Assembly: GCF_000421845.1 (NCBI RefSeq)
Contig: NZ_ATXU01000003.1
Coordinates: forward strand, 186,001-250,000
DNA: 64,000 bases
Direction: 5' to 3'
Source of the DNA: Leucobacter chironomi DSM 19883
Lineage (GTDB): Bacteria > Actinomycetota > Actinomycetes > Actinomycetales > Microbacteriaceae
This document shows, in pieces, positions 36,255-46,400 of the stretch. The notes beneath the pieces are model-generated. The model ran no database searches. It was given only the letters and a program-made list of their open reading frames with translations, and was not told the origin of the DNA. How positions within the stretch are numbered: position 1 is the stretch's first letter; the number at the start of each line of letters is the position of its first letter. The position numbers were made by a program, and so were the translations under genes.

Positions 36255-36488
36255 CTACGCGAGGCGGCCGGCGAGCTCCGAGATCTTGTCGGGGCGGAAG
36301 CCCGACCAGTGCTCGTCGTCGGTCACCACCACGGGAGCCTGCAGGTAGCCGAGCTCCTTCACCGTTTCCAGCGCGGCCTCGTCCTGCGAGAGGTCGAGCA
36401 CGTCGTACTCGATCCCCTTGCTGTCGAGCGCCCGGTAGGTCGCCGTGCACTGCACGCACGACGGCTTGGTGTACACCGTGATGGCCAT
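36255..36488 (-). CDS. nrdH: glutaredoxin-like electron donor NrdH
   Basis: A 77-residue thioredoxin-fold protein with the redox motif CVQC near residues 11-14 and the NrdH-type C-terminal block WSGFRPDKI. It reduces NrdE. The ATG at 36488 follows a GGAAGAGGGG site; an in-frame start 18 bases upstream is less likely. It is first in the nrdHIEF group and its promoter carries NrdR boxes. Confidence 0.95.
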   Translation of the reverse strand: MAITVYTKPSCVQCTATYRALDSKGIEYDVLDLSQDEAALETVKELGYLQAPVVVTDDEHWSGFRPDKISELAGRLA

Positions 36489-36527
36489 TTCACGCCCCTC
36501 TTCCAAAACTCAGTCGCCCCATCCGGG

Positions 36528-36575
36528 GCACTACATATAGTGAACCACACCCGCGCCGACCACAAGATGCAGTAG
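36528..36575 (-). promoter_or_regulatory. nrdR box: tandem NrdR boxes in the nrdH promoter
   Basis: The first box is the palindrome CACTACATATAGTG (36529-36542), which also provides an AT-rich -10. A weaker second box, CACAAGATGCAGTAG, lies at about 36561-36575. The spacing of about 32 bp, three helical turns, matches typical tandem NrdR sites that repress nrd genes when dATP is abundant. Confidence 0.8.
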
Positions 36576-36664
36576 TTACAACGCTGTAGTTTTCCACTTT
36601 ATTTCCACCGAGCGCCAGCGCATCTGGGGAGAACTTTCGGCGGAGTTCCGCCCCTCTCAGGCGG

Positions 36665-36673
36665 TTATCCACA
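36665..36673 (+). promoter_or_regulatory. perfect DnaA box upstream of nrdH
   Basis: TTATCCACA matches the DnaA 9-mer exactly, 177 bp upstream of the nrdH start. The 297-bp gap from 36488 to 36785 also holds the NrdR boxes and several weaker TTTCCAC-like motifs, and no gene. Confidence 0.5.
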
Positions 36674-36784
36674 AGCCGCGAGGCGCGGAAGTTTTTTCCC
36701 ACACACCCCCGCCCCGGCGTGTCGCACCGCACCCTCGCGACCGCCTCCCGGAGCCGTCGCACGACCGCCCCGGCGGGCTTCGAT

Positions 36785-37165
36785 TCAGAGTGCGATCGGC
36801 CACAGCAGCTCCCTTCCGTCGGGCTGGAACCAGCGCAGCACCAGCATCGCGTCGGCCGACGCGGCAGCCGCGGATCCGGTCGCGCCGCGCACCACGACCC
36901 GCAGCCGCTCCTCCGGGTAGACGGTGCGAGGCAGCGACAGCCCCAGCATGCCGTCGCCCGCGAGAGCGAAGCGCACCGAATGCAGCGGCCCGTGACCGCA
37001 CTGCTCGACCTCGATCACCCCGCTCACCGAACGCGCGATCACCCGCCACGGCACCTCGACGGCGCCGCCCGCCTCTGCGCGCACCGTCGGCACGGCGTGC
37101 CGAGTCGACGACGGCCGACCCCGAGGGGGCGGCTGCAGCCGGGTGCTCAAACGGAAGGGGGTCAT
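36785..37165 (-). CDS. hypothetical protein, leaderless start
   Basis: A soluble 126-residue protein with a Pro/Arg-rich N-terminus and a predominantly beta C-terminal part (GVIEVEQCGHGPLHSVRFAL, LRVVVRGATG). I do not recognise a family. TAGCGT lies exactly six bases before the ATG, as at several other genes here, which supports the gene and its start. Confidence 0.6.
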   Translation of the reverse strand: MTPFRLSTRLQPPPRGRPSSTRHAVPTVRAEAGGAVEVPWRVIARSVSGVIEVEQCGHGPLHSVRFALAGDGMLGLSLPRTVYPEERLRVVVRGATGSAAAASADAMLVLRWFQPDGRELLWPIAL

Positions 37166-37267
37166 GTCCTCACGCTAGGCCGTACCACTGACATTGACGG
37201 ACTGCGCGCGTGGTGCCACGCCTCGATGACCTCGCCCGCGCCCTCTCCCCCGACGGCACCGATCCGC

Positions 37268-37726
37268 TTACACGTGGTGGTAGGGCCTTCCGGCGGCGAT
37301 CTCCTGTGCGCGATAGACCTGCTCGGCGAGGATCAGGCGCACGAGCTGATGCGGGAAGACGAGCTTCGACAGGCTCCACACGAAGTCGGCGCGCTCACGC
37401 ACGCGATCCGCCACCCCGTACGCGCCCCCGATCGCCACCGTCACCGGCCGGCCCGCCGCGAACGCGCCCTGCAGCGTCGCGGCGAGCGCCGGCGAGTCGA
37501 CGTTGCGGCCGCGCTCATCGAGCAGCACGAGGAACGCGTCGCGATCCACCTTCGCGAGGATGCGCTCCGATTCCTCGGCCCGCGCCGCATCCCCCTCGCG
37601 CGAGGAATGGGGCAGCAGCTGCCAGCTCACATCGAAGGGCTTGCGGAGGCGCTTCTCGTAGCGGTCAATGCCCTCCGCGACCCACGCCTCGTGCTTCTTG
37701 CCCACCGCGAGCACCCGCACCGTCAT
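37268..37726 (-). CDS. rlmH: 23S rRNA pseudouridine-1915 N3-methyltransferase
   Basis: A 152-residue SPOUT methyltransferase. FLVLLDERGRNVDSPALA, VTVAIGGAYGVADRVRERAD and LSKLVFPHQLVRLILAEQVYRA are the diagnostic RlmH blocks forming the SAM knot, and the YHHV end is typical. It modifies helix 69 of 23S rRNA. Its start overlaps the aminotransferase stop by four bases. Confidence 0.95.
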   Translation of the reverse strand: MTVRVLAVGKKHEAWVAEGIDRYEKRLRKPFDVSWQLLPHSSREGDAARAEESERILAKVDRDAFLVLLDERGRNVDSPALAATLQGAFAAGRPVTVAIGGAYGVADRVRERADFVWSLSKLVFPHQLVRLILAEQVYRAQEIAAGRPYHHV

Positions 37727-38949
37727 CGTGCGCGCCTCGTCTCGAGATGATCGGCGATGCGCCCGATCGCCTCGGTGAGCACCGGCACCGGCGGCAGCGT
37801 CACGAAGCGCAGGTGATCGGGAGTGGGCAGGTTGAAGCCGCGCCCGTTGGTGACGAGCACCCGGGTTGCGCGCAGCAGCTCGATCACGAACTGCTGGTCG
37901 TCATCGATCGGATACACCTCGGGGTCGAGTCGGGGGAAGAGATAGAGCGCGCCGCCCGGCCGCTCGCAGCTCACACCGGGGATCTCCGTCAGCAGCCGAT
38001 GAGCGACATCGCGCTGCTCCCTGAGCCGACCCCCGGGCGCGCAGAGCTCGGCGACGCCCGACCAGTTCGACTCGGCCGCGAGCGCGATCGGGATCGCGTG
38101 CTGCGCGGGCACGCTCGCGCACATGCGCATGTTCGCGAGCAGGGTGAGCCCCTCGAGGAAATCGTGCGCGGCCGTGCGGTCGCCTGAGACGGCCACCCAG
38201 CCCGAGCGGTAGCCCGCGATGCGCTGCGCCTTCGACAACCCGCTGAACGTGAGGCAGAGCGTGTCACGCACGTGCAGCGCGGCGTGCTCGTGCACAGCGC
38301 CGTCGTACAGGATGCGCTCGTAGATCTCATCGGCCATCAGCACGAGGCCGTGCCGTTCGGCGAGCGCCGCGAAACCGCGCACCAGTTCGGCCGAGTAGAC
38401 GGCGCCCGTGGGGTTGTTCGGGTTGATGAGCACGATGCCCGTGGTGCGCGGGGTGATGAGGCGCTCGATCGCCTCGAGATCCGGCATCCACCCGTTCGAC
38501 TCATCACAGGGGTAGTGCACGGCGAGGCCGCCCGAGAGCGTCACCTGCGCCGTCCACAGCGGGTAGTCGGGGGCCGGCACGAGAATCTCATCGCCGTCGT
38601 CGACGAGGGCCTGCAGCACGAGCGAGATCATCTCGCTCACGCCGTTGCCGATGAACACGTCGTCGGGGCCGACACCCGCAACGCCCTCCTCAGCGTAGAA
38701 GCGGGCGACGGCCTCGCGGGCGGCGAGGATGCCGCGGGAGTCGCTGTAGCCCTGAGCGGTGGGCAGGATCCGCCGCAGCTCCTCCACGATCTCGGGCGGC
38801 GCCTCGAAGCCGAAGGGGGCAGGGTTACCGATGTTGAGCTTGAGGATCTCGTGCCCCTCGCGCTCGAGGCGCTCGGCCTCCTGCAGGATCGGGCCGCGCA
38901 CGTCGTAGCGCACCCCCGCCAACTTGCTGGACTGGGTGATGGGGCGCAC
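37723..38949 (-). CDS. PLP-dependent aminotransferase, AlaA/AlaT-like
   Basis: A 408-residue class I aminotransferase. Landmarks are KLNIGNPAPFGFEAP, GYSDSRGILAAREAVA, VPAPDYPLWTAQ, INPNNPTGAVYS, and FSGLSKAQRIAGYRSGW with the PLP lysine. This pattern fits alanine aminotransferases of the AlaA group, which link pyruvate and glutamate to alanine. A GTG start lies six bases after TAGGAT, indicating a leaderless mRNA. It is coupled to rlmH. Confidence 0.9.
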   Translation of the reverse strand: MRPITQSSKLAGVRYDVRGPILQEAERLEREGHEILKLNIGNPAPFGFEAPPEIVEELRRILPTAQGYSDSRGILAAREAVARFYAEEGVAGVGPDDVFIGNGVSEMISLVLQALVDDGDEILVPAPDYPLWTAQVTLSGGLAVHYPCDESNGWMPDLEAIERLITPRTTGIVLINPNNPTGAVYSAELVRGFAALAERHGLVLMADEIYERILYDGAVHEHAALHVRDTLCLTFSGLSKAQRIAGYRSGWVAVSGDRTAAHDFLEGLTLLANMRMCASVPAQHAIPIALAAESNWSGVAELCAPGGRLREQRDVAHRLLTEIPGVSCERPGGALYLFPRLDPEVYPIDDDQQFVIELLRATRVLVTNGRGFNLPTPDHLRFVTLPPVPVLTEAIGRIADHLETRRAR

Positions 38950-39032
38950 GCGAAGATCCTACTCCCGGTCGGCGCCGCTGCGCGGAGAACCCCGCGCAGG
39001 CTCCAGGCTGCCCCACCGGGGAACCCGGCGTC

Positions 39033-39086
39033 GAAAGGCGGGTTTCGCATGGTGGATCGCCGATCCGCATGCGAAATCCGCCTTTC
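39033..39086. repeat. 54-bp palindromic intergenic element
   Basis: A 19-bp arm (39033-39051) pairs with 39068-39086 with one mismatch. The centre is itself a small palindrome (GGATC-GCC-GATCC). It lies between divergent-end neighbours in a 230-bp gap that also contains GC-rich direct repeats around GAGCTCGCGGGG. No gene is seen there. Confidence 0.6.
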
Positions 39087-39181
39087 GGCGGAGCGACACG
39101 GGGGGCAGGGCTCGCGGGGTAGGGCAAGGGCAGAGCTCGCGGGGCAGGGTGGGGGCGCCCGGATGCCGCACCCAAGCCCCC

Positions 39182-41056
39182 TCAGCTCTGCTGCGCGTAG
39201 AGTTCGGCGTAGGCGCCGTCGCGCAGCAGCAGTTCGTGGTGCGTGCCCTGTTCGAGGATGCGGCCGCCGCCGACCACGTAGATGCGGTCGGCGTCGACGA
39301 CCGTGGAGAGCCGGTGGGCGATCGCGATCGTGGTGCGTCCGCTGCGCGCGTCGTCGAGGGCGCGCTGCACGGCCCGCTCGTTCACGGTGTCGAGCGCACT
39401 GGTCGCCTCGTCGAGCACGAGCACCCGCGGGTTCTTGAGCAGCACTCGGGCGATGGCGATGCGCTGCTTCTCGCCGCCGGACAGCCGGTAGCCGCGCTCC
39501 CCCACAACGGTGTCGTAGCCGTCGGCGAAGCCGGCGATGGTGTCGTGGATGTTGGCGAGCCTCGCGGCCGCCTCCAGTTCCTGCTGCGACGCGTCGGGTT
39601 TCGCGTAGCGCAGGTTCGCGGCGACGGAGGCGTGGAAGAGGTAGGGCTCCTGCGTCACTACGCCGATGCGGTCGACGAGGGCCTCGTGGCGCAGCTCGCG
39701 CACGTCGTCGCCCGCGTAGCGCACGGTGCCGGCGCTCGCGTCGTAGAGGCGCGGGATCAGTGAACCGATCGTGGTCTTGCCCGATCCCGAGGCGCCCACG
39801 AAGGCCACGAACTCGCCCGGTTCCACGTGAAACGTCACCCCGTCGAGCGTGGGCCGCTGCTGCGCCCCGGCGTCGGGGTACCGGAACGAGACCCCGTCGA
39901 ACTCCACCCGGCCCGCTCGGCCGGGGGCGTCCGACGGTTCGCGGGCGTCGGGGGCATCGGTGATCGCGGGATCGAGGTCGAGGTACTCGAAGATTCGCGC
40001 GAAGAGCGCCTTCGAGGTCTGGAGGTCGAGCGCGATGCGCATGAGCGCCATGAGCGGGAAGAGCAGTCGCGACTGCACCGTGGTGAACGCGACGATGGTG
40101 CCGGCCGTGATGCCGGGATCGAAGCCCTCGCCCTGCCCGCGAGCGATGATCCACCCCGACACCAGGTAGACGATCGCGGGCACGGCCGAGAGGAACACCT
40201 GCACGAGCGCGAAGAACACCTGGCCGCTCATGGTCTGCCGCACCTGCAGCTCGATCTGCCTGCGGTTCTCGGCGGCGTAGCGCTCGGTCTCGGCGCGCTG
40301 CCGCGAGTAGGTCTTCGCGAGCAGCACGCCCGAGACCGAGAGGGCCTCCTGCGTGATGGCCGTCATCTCGGACAGCGACTCCTGGGTGCGGCCCGCGATG
40401 CGGGCGCGAACCTGCCCCACGCGGCGCTGCGCGATCACGAGGATCGGCATCAGCACGACCGCGATGAGGGTGAGCTGCCAGCTGAGCAGCAGCATCGCGA
40501 CCGCCGCCGCGATCACCGTGACGGTGTTGCCGATGATGTTCGCGACGGTGTTGGTGAGCACGTTGGCGACGCCGCCCACGTCGTTCTGCAGACGCGACTG
40601 GATCACGCCCGTCTTGGTGCGGGTGAAGAAGCCGAGCTCCATCGACTGCAGGTGCGCGAACAGCCGCACCCGCAGGTCGCCCATCACGCGGTTGCCCACG
40701 CGCGCGGTGAAGAGCGTCTGCACGATGCCGATCGCCGACGACAGCACGAAGGCCGCGATCATGCCCGCTACCAGCCAGGACAGCAGCTCGAGATTCGGCG
40801 CCCCGTCTGGCGGGAACAGGCCGTCGTCGAACACGCGCTGCGTGAGGAGCGGCGGCAGGATGCCGAGCGCCGCGGAGATCAGCACCAGCACGATGATCAC
40901 CGCGAGCTGCCAGCGGTACGGCGAGAAGAGCGCCGCGATGCGCGGACCGAGACCCGGGATCTGCGGGGCCGCCTCGTTGATCTCGCGCTGGCGCGCCGCG
41001 TCGCCGGCGGACACGCGCGACCCGCGCCCGCCTCCCATGCCACCGCCCATACTCAT
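39182..41056 (-). CDS. ABC exporter, fused permease and ATPase
   Basis: A 624-residue half-transporter. A Gly-rich N-terminus precedes six membrane helices (about residues 55-350), then an ATPase domain with Walker A GASGSGKTT, signature LSGGEKQRIAIARVL, Walker B VLVLDEATSAL and the His switch IAIAHRLSTV. Such exporters homodimerize to move lipids or drugs out; the substrate is not predictable. TAGTCT lies seven bases before the ATG at 41056, so translation is probably leaderless. Confidence 0.92.
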   Translation of the reverse strand: MSMGGGMGGGRGSRVSAGDAARQREINEAAPQIPGLGPRIAALFSPYRWQLAVIIVLVLISAALGILPPLLTQRVFDDGLFPPDGAPNLELLSWLVAGMIAAFVLSSAIGIVQTLFTARVGNRVMGDLRVRLFAHLQSMELGFFTRTKTGVIQSRLQNDVGGVANVLTNTVANIIGNTVTVIAAAVAMLLLSWQLTLIAVVLMPILVIAQRRVGQVRARIAGRTQESLSEMTAITQEALSVSGVLLAKTYSRQRAETERYAAENRRQIELQVRQTMSGQVFFALVQVFLSAVPAIVYLVSGWIIARGQGEGFDPGITAGTIVAFTTVQSRLLFPLMALMRIALDLQTSKALFARIFEYLDLDPAITDAPDAREPSDAPGRAGRVEFDGVSFRYPDAGAQQRPTLDGVTFHVEPGEFVAFVGASGSGKTTIGSLIPRLYDASAGTVRYAGDDVRELRHEALVDRIGVVTQEPYLFHASVAANLRYAKPDASQQELEAAARLANIHDTIAGFADGYDTVVGERGYRLSGGEKQRIAIARVLLKNPRVLVLDEATSALDTVNERAVQRALDDARSGRTTIAIAHRLSTVVDADRIYVVGGGRILEQGTHHELLLRDGAYAELYAQQS

Positions 41057-41183
41057 GGTTCGGAGACTACCCGCAACCACCGACATTCACGCGGCGCGTC
41101 CGCTGCCGGCGGAGCCGCGGGGAGGCGCAGCGGCCGCGGGAAAGCACAGCGGCCGCGGGAGACGCAGCAGCCGTGCGCCGCCG

Positions 41184-43178
41184 CTACGGCCCGCACTCGA
41201 CGAGCGCGTCGACCGGCAGCCAGGTCGACGTCGTGCCCGATCCCCCGCTCCAGAAGCCCGGAGTCTGCACGCGGAGCTCGATCACGCCCGCCTGACCGGT
41301 GTTGTAGTCGTCGACCGATACGGGCGGGAAATCCAGCGAGAACGTCGCCGACCAGGTGTGCGGGGCCCACAGCCCGGCACGCGCGAGAAGACCGTGCCAG
41401 GTGAGCCACGGGTAGCGCAGATCCGACGCGCCATCGAGCAGCGGATCGACGATCGGCGTGGTGACCCCGAGCAGGCGGTGCCGCGCAAAGACCACCCCAT
41501 ACTCGGAGAGCGCACCGTCGAGGCGCACGGTGCCCGGCTGGTCGCCGGGAATCGCCGCGCAGAGCCCGGTCACACTGATCCCGGAGACGACCTTGGGCCC
41601 CGTTCCGCCGCACTGCACGAGCGCAACGCCCAGCCAGGGACCGGCGGAGGCGCCCGCGACAAGACGCGCCTCGAGAGCAGCCGCCCCTCCGACAAGGGCA
41701 TCGAGCCCGGACACCGCACCCGACGACCAGTGCCGGTCGCCCCCGGTCACCGCGGTCGTCGTGCCGCCGCCCAGCTCAGCGGGGAAGCGCAGCTCCACCG
41801 AGCCCGGCACATTCGACCGCCCCGAGATGACGTACTGCCCCGCGTCGACGTCGGGAGTGAAGCACTCGACCCCGGGGAGCAGGCCGGCCGGCTGCGGGCC
41901 GGTCGGATCCGTCGGATCGACCGGCTGCTCGGGATCGACGGGCGCCGGCGCCGGCGAACCCGGAACTCCGTCGCCGGGCTTCGTCTGCGGCGCCGCAACC
42001 GTCGACTCCGTGCGCGGCTCCCGAGCGGGACGCGGATCCGCCGGCACGACCGCCGCCGCCTCATCCGCCTGCTGTCCGCCTGCGTCGGCTGCGGCAGCGA
42101 GGTCTCCGGACCGGTCGGCGGCTTCAGACCCCGACTCCCCCGAAGGCGCGGCCTCGACCGGAGCCGTCGATTCCACTCCGCCGCTCGCCAGGGAGTTCAC
42201 GAGGAGCACACCGCCGACCGCGGCCGCGGCGAGCGCCGCTGTAGCGACCACGGCGATCGAGGCGACCACCACTCCGCCGAGACCGCCCGCGCCCCCCGAC
42301 GATCCGCCCGCGGAGCCCCCGGCACCCGCGCCGCCAGACCCCGCAGCACCGCCACCGCTCACGGCCGCGGCGGCCGCGGCGGCCGAGACGCCCGACCCGG
42401 CCCCGAGCGTCGCCGCGAACGCGGCCGCGGATCCGCCGCCGAGCACCACCACCGAGAGCACGAGGGCGAGCTGACGATTGAGCACCGTGAACTCGGCAGC
42501 CACCGCGGTGCACGCATCGCAGCCGTCGAGATGCGCCCCGACCTCGCGGCTCTGCTTGGCCGGCAGCTTGCCGCGCTGGTAGCTCTGCAGACGACGGCGC
42601 ACGGTGCGGCAGGCGACGTCGGCGAGCTCCATGTCTGCGTGCTCCTCGACCCACGCCGACTGCAGCCCCTCCCTCGCGCGCGCGGCGAGTGCAGAGACGC
42701 CGTTCGCCGAGATGCCGAGCAGCGGCGCCGCCTCCCGCGGCGGCAGGCCCTCGACGACGGTGTACCAGAGCACCGCCCGCCAGCGCTCGGGCAACGACGC
42801 GAAGGCCCGGGCCGCAGACTCGCGATCGAAGGCCGCCTCCTCGCCTGGCGCCTCCCCGGCGAGGTCCGGCGTCGTCTCGAGATCGGCGACGGCGTGCTCC
42901 GGCGATCGGTAGGCGTCCACCGCGAGCGAGGAGATCACCCGGTAGAGGTACGGGCGGAACGCGCCGGTGGGCCCGCGTCCGTCGCGCACGAGCTCGAAGA
43001 TCTTCAGGTACGCCCCGGCGACGAGATCGTCGGCATCGAGCGAGGGCGCGATATTGCGGGCGGCCGCGAGCCCGGGAAGACGATGCCGTCGCCACAGCTC
43101 GGCGAACGCCCCGTCGTCACCGTCACGACTGAGCGCGAGCAGCTCGGAATCCGAGCGCACTCGCCAATGATCGCTCAC
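41184..43178 (-). CDS. ECF sigma factor fused to zinc finger, membrane helices and ectodomain
   Basis: A 664-residue multidomain protein. Residues about 8-90 are sigma region 2 (SELLALSRDGDDGAFAELW; LDADDLVAGAYLKIFELV). About 125-175 is region 4 (LPERWRAVLWYTVVEGLPPR; ISANGVSALAARAREGL). A HxxxCxxC anti-sigma-like zinc motif follows (His216, Cys220, Cys223). Two helices (about 237-256 and 302-327) flank a Gly/Ala/Ser-rich segment. A Pro/Ala-rich linker then leads to an exported beta-rich domain of about 220 residues. GTG at 43178 is chosen as the start; in-frame GTG codons adjoin it. It diverges from a giant surface-protein gene, which it probably controls. Confidence 0.8.
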   Translation of the reverse strand: MSDHWRVRSDSELLALSRDGDDGAFAELWRRHRLPGLAAARNIAPSLDADDLVAGAYLKIFELVRDGRGPTGAFRPYLYRVISSLAVDAYRSPEHAVADLETTPDLAGEAPGEEAAFDRESAARAFASLPERWRAVLWYTVVEGLPPREAAPLLGISANGVSALAARAREGLQSAWVEEHADMELADVACRTVRRRLQSYQRGKLPAKQSREVGAHLDGCDACTAVAAEFTVLNRQLALVLSVVVLGGGSAAAFAATLGAGSGVSAAAAAAAVSGGGAAGSGGAGAGGSAGGSSGGAGGLGGVVVASIAVVATAALAAAAVGGVLLVNSLASGGVESTAPVEAAPSGESGSEAADRSGDLAAAADAGGQQADEAAAVVPADPRPAREPRTESTVAAPQTKPGDGVPGSPAPAPVDPEQPVDPTDPTGPQPAGLLPGVECFTPDVDAGQYVISGRSNVPGSVELRFPAELGGGTTTAVTGGDRHWSSGAVSGLDALVGGAAALEARLVAGASAGPWLGVALVQCGGTGPKVVSGISVTGLCAAIPGDQPGTVRLDGALSEYGVVFARHRLLGVTTPIVDPLLDGASDLRYPWLTWHGLLARAGLWAPHTWSATFSLDFPPVSVDDYNTGQAGVIELRVQTPGFWSGGSGTTSTWLPVDALVECGP

Positions 43179-43336
43179 CACCACAAGCCCCCGCTGGTTG
43201 CGGATCCGCGACGTATTCCCATCGCCGCGCACCCAGATAAGCCCCCGCGCGCCATGTACGGCGCCCGGGTTCCCCCTCATCGATTATCCGCGCAACGCCC
43301 TGGAAATCCACTCCAGACGACAACCGAAAAAAATTC

Positions 43337-43366
43337 TGTCAACCGCGCGTCACGATTCGAGGTCAT
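43337..43366 (+). promoter_or_regulatory. candidate ECF-type promoter in the divergent 306-bp gap
   Basis: TGTCAACC (43337-43344), a 16-bp spacer and GGTCAT (43361-43366) resemble TGTC/GTC-type ECF promoters upstream of the surface-protein gene. This is weak, pattern-only evidence; the rest of the 43178-43484 gap shows nothing I can assign. Confidence 0.25.
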
Positions 43367-43483
43367 CTCCGTCTTCTCTGTGCCCGGCTTCTGCGCTGCT
43401 TCCCCCAGAAGTATTCCCAAGCGCAGGAGTCGGGCTTCGAGCGCAGAGGTGCGCTCGAACCGTACCGAAGGGGGACACAAGGT

Positions 43484-46400
43484 ATGCGAGTCACAGCGCT
43501 CGGATGGACGGATCGGGATCGGCCGAAGGGGCGACGCGCGATGCGCGTGCTCGCGGGGGCGCTCTCGGCGCTGCTGTTCGGCGGCACTCTCGCAGTGGGC
43601 GGGCAGGTGCTGCCGGCGACCGCGGCGGAGGGGGCCTCGATCCTCATCAGCAAGACGGTGAACGGGGAGAAAGAGGTACGCGACCTGCGGCCCGGCGACT
43701 CCGTCACCTACCGTGTCGAGTTCCTCGCGAACGACGAAGACGCCGACGGCCCGGCGATCGTCGTCGACGCGCTGCCCGCCGCATTCGCGGGATGGCGGAT
43801 CAGCGACCTCGGTGCGAGCTTCAACAACCAGCGCACCGGTGTGACCCTCGACCTCCCGGGCATCGCCGCAGGCGACTCCCCCGCCCAGCCCCTGAGCGGC
43901 ACCCTCCCGAGCGACCCCGCGGAGCTGCGGATCACCGTCGGCGTCGCGCTGCCGGTGCAGGCGGGGACCGGCAACACCGCGGGCACCGGCCTGCCGACCG
44001 GCGCCCAGGGCGTGCTCGAATACACGATCACCGTTCCGGAGGGCCTCGCCCCGAACGACCCGGTGCTCCGAACCGACCTCACGAACACCGCGACCATCAC
44101 CGCGAAATCGGGTGCGAAGCCGCTCGAGGCCTCGTCGAGCGCGATCATCGAGGTCGACAACCCCATCGTGATCGACGTCGCACCGGCGAAGAGCTGGAGC
44201 CCGGCCGCGCAGAGCTACGAGCCCGGAGCCGCCTCGACCGTCACCATCGGTGCGACCCAGGCCTCGAACGTTCCCGCCAGTGCGCTCCGACTGCAGGATC
44301 CCGCCGATCCGGCGCTCGCACCCGAGGGGGCGAGCGCGCTGCCCGCAGGCAACCCCTTCAACTTCGTCGACTTCGCCGGCTTCACCGCTCCCGCGGACCC
44401 GACGAGCGCCCGCCCCGACGGTGCCGACAGCACCGCCGTCGAGGTCTACCGCCTCAGCGGCGGAAGCTGGAACTGGGTGGCGTGGACCCCGACGATCCCG
44501 AACTCCGACATCGCGGGCGTGCGCACCTCCTACACCGCCGCCGGAGCGACCATCCTTCCCGGCGCCTCGGCGTCGCAGGCCTTCTCCGTGACGCAGCGCG
44601 CCACGAACCGCAGCACCGGCGCGACCGTGTCGACCGGCTGGACGGCGACGAACACCGTGCTCGCCACGGTCGAGGCCCCCGATCAGCCGCCGGTCTCGAA
44701 GCCGACGCAGGCCGGGTTCGAGGTGGCGCCCGAAGCGATCTCGGTCGACGCCCAGAAGCGCTTCTACCCCCTCCCCGGCGGCTCCGAGACCACCGCGCTC
44801 GCCGACGTCACCGCGGGCGAAGCGGTGGGTGTCGTACTCCGCGCCATCAACCCCGAAGCACCCCGGAGCACCACCCTCGACACGCTGACGATCGCCGAGC
44901 CCGGCACGGGCTCCGATCCGCTGTTCCTGGGCTCCGATCTCGTCTTCGCCGGCTTCGACAACAGCGATCTCGACGCGATCTGGCCGGAGGGCGCAACCTC
45001 CGCCGAGCTCACCTGGCTCCACGACGGCGGCCCGACCACCATCCCGCTGACGAGGGGCGACCCGCTGCCCGCCCCGCCCGCCGGCACGACCATCACCGGC
45101 TTCTCCCTCACCTACGCGGGGAAGATCGCGACGAACACCGCCGCCGAGGTGCGCTACCGCATCCAGACGAACTCCGACGAGGCCTTCGTCGCCCCCGGCG
45201 CGCGCACCCAGCCGCTGCCGAACGTCATCGAGGTCTCCGGCACCAAGACCGGACTCCCCGACGCGACCGAAGAGGCCAGCGCGACGCTCGCGCTCGTCGC
45301 CCCTCGGATCGACGTCACCATCGACAAGCGCGTCGGCCCCGGAACCGTGCTCCCCGGCCAGAACGTCGTCGTGCAGCTCGACACCTCTGCCGCCACCGGC
45401 GGCGGTCGCACCAAGCCCACCACGATCACCGTCGAGGATGCGTGGAGCGGCGTCAGCACCTTCTGGGACGCCTTCGACGCGACGCAGATCCTCCCCCCGA
45501 TCAGCCGGCCGGTGAACACGACCGAGCCCGCGACCCAGGCCACGCTCGAGATCTACACCCGCGACGCAAGCGGCAACTGGGCGACGACCCCGCTCGTCAC
45601 CAACCCCCCGGAGAACGAGGCGTATCCGCTCCCCGCCGGCATCACCGGCGTGCGCTTCGTGTACACCAACAGCAACGGGCTCTCGCAGAAGACCTACGTG
45701 AAGCCCAACCTGTCGTTCACCGCCCGTTCGACGTTGCGGAGCGACGCCTCCAAGCCGACCGCGACCGACTTCCTCACGGCAGAGCGCTACACGAACGTCG
45801 CCTCCGCGACCGGCACCGGTGAACTCGACAGCCGCGTCGTCACCGGAACCGACGACGACACTGAGATCGTCGGCGTGCGCGGCACGCAGGACAACGGGCC
45901 GGCACCCGGCACCGGCATGTGGGCATCCAAAGCCTGGGCCGATGACGTGCTCACCTCGCAGTCGGGGGCCCGCACCTCGACCACGCAGCGCTGGGCCGCC
46001 ACCGAGTCCGGCTACAGCACGGTCGTGCTCCAGGATCCGTCCGCACCCACCGCGAGCGGCGCAGGCACCGTGTTCGAGGCGTTCAACCTCACCCATGTGC
46101 GCCCGATCCGCACGAGCGGATCCGCCGGATCCGGCACCGTCGACCCCCGGCTCGCCTGGGATCTCGTCACCGACGTGCAGCTCTACAACGGCAGCGACTG
46201 GGTGAGCGTGACCCCGATCCCCGGCGGCAGCTGGATGAACGCCACCGGCTTCACCGGCTACACCCTCACGCCCGAGCAGCAGCTCAGCACGCTGGGCGTG
46301 CGCCTCGTGCTCGCCGAGAACACGGCAGCGCGCGAGGCCGCATTCGCGAACGGCGACCTCACCGCGCCGAAGGCCGGCACCGGCGTCTCCGCTTCGGCCG

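Noticed and set aside
40353-43661. Plus-strand open frame of 1102 codons
   Set aside because: It spans two opposite-strand genes and their gap, has shadow-frame composition and no recognisable domain.
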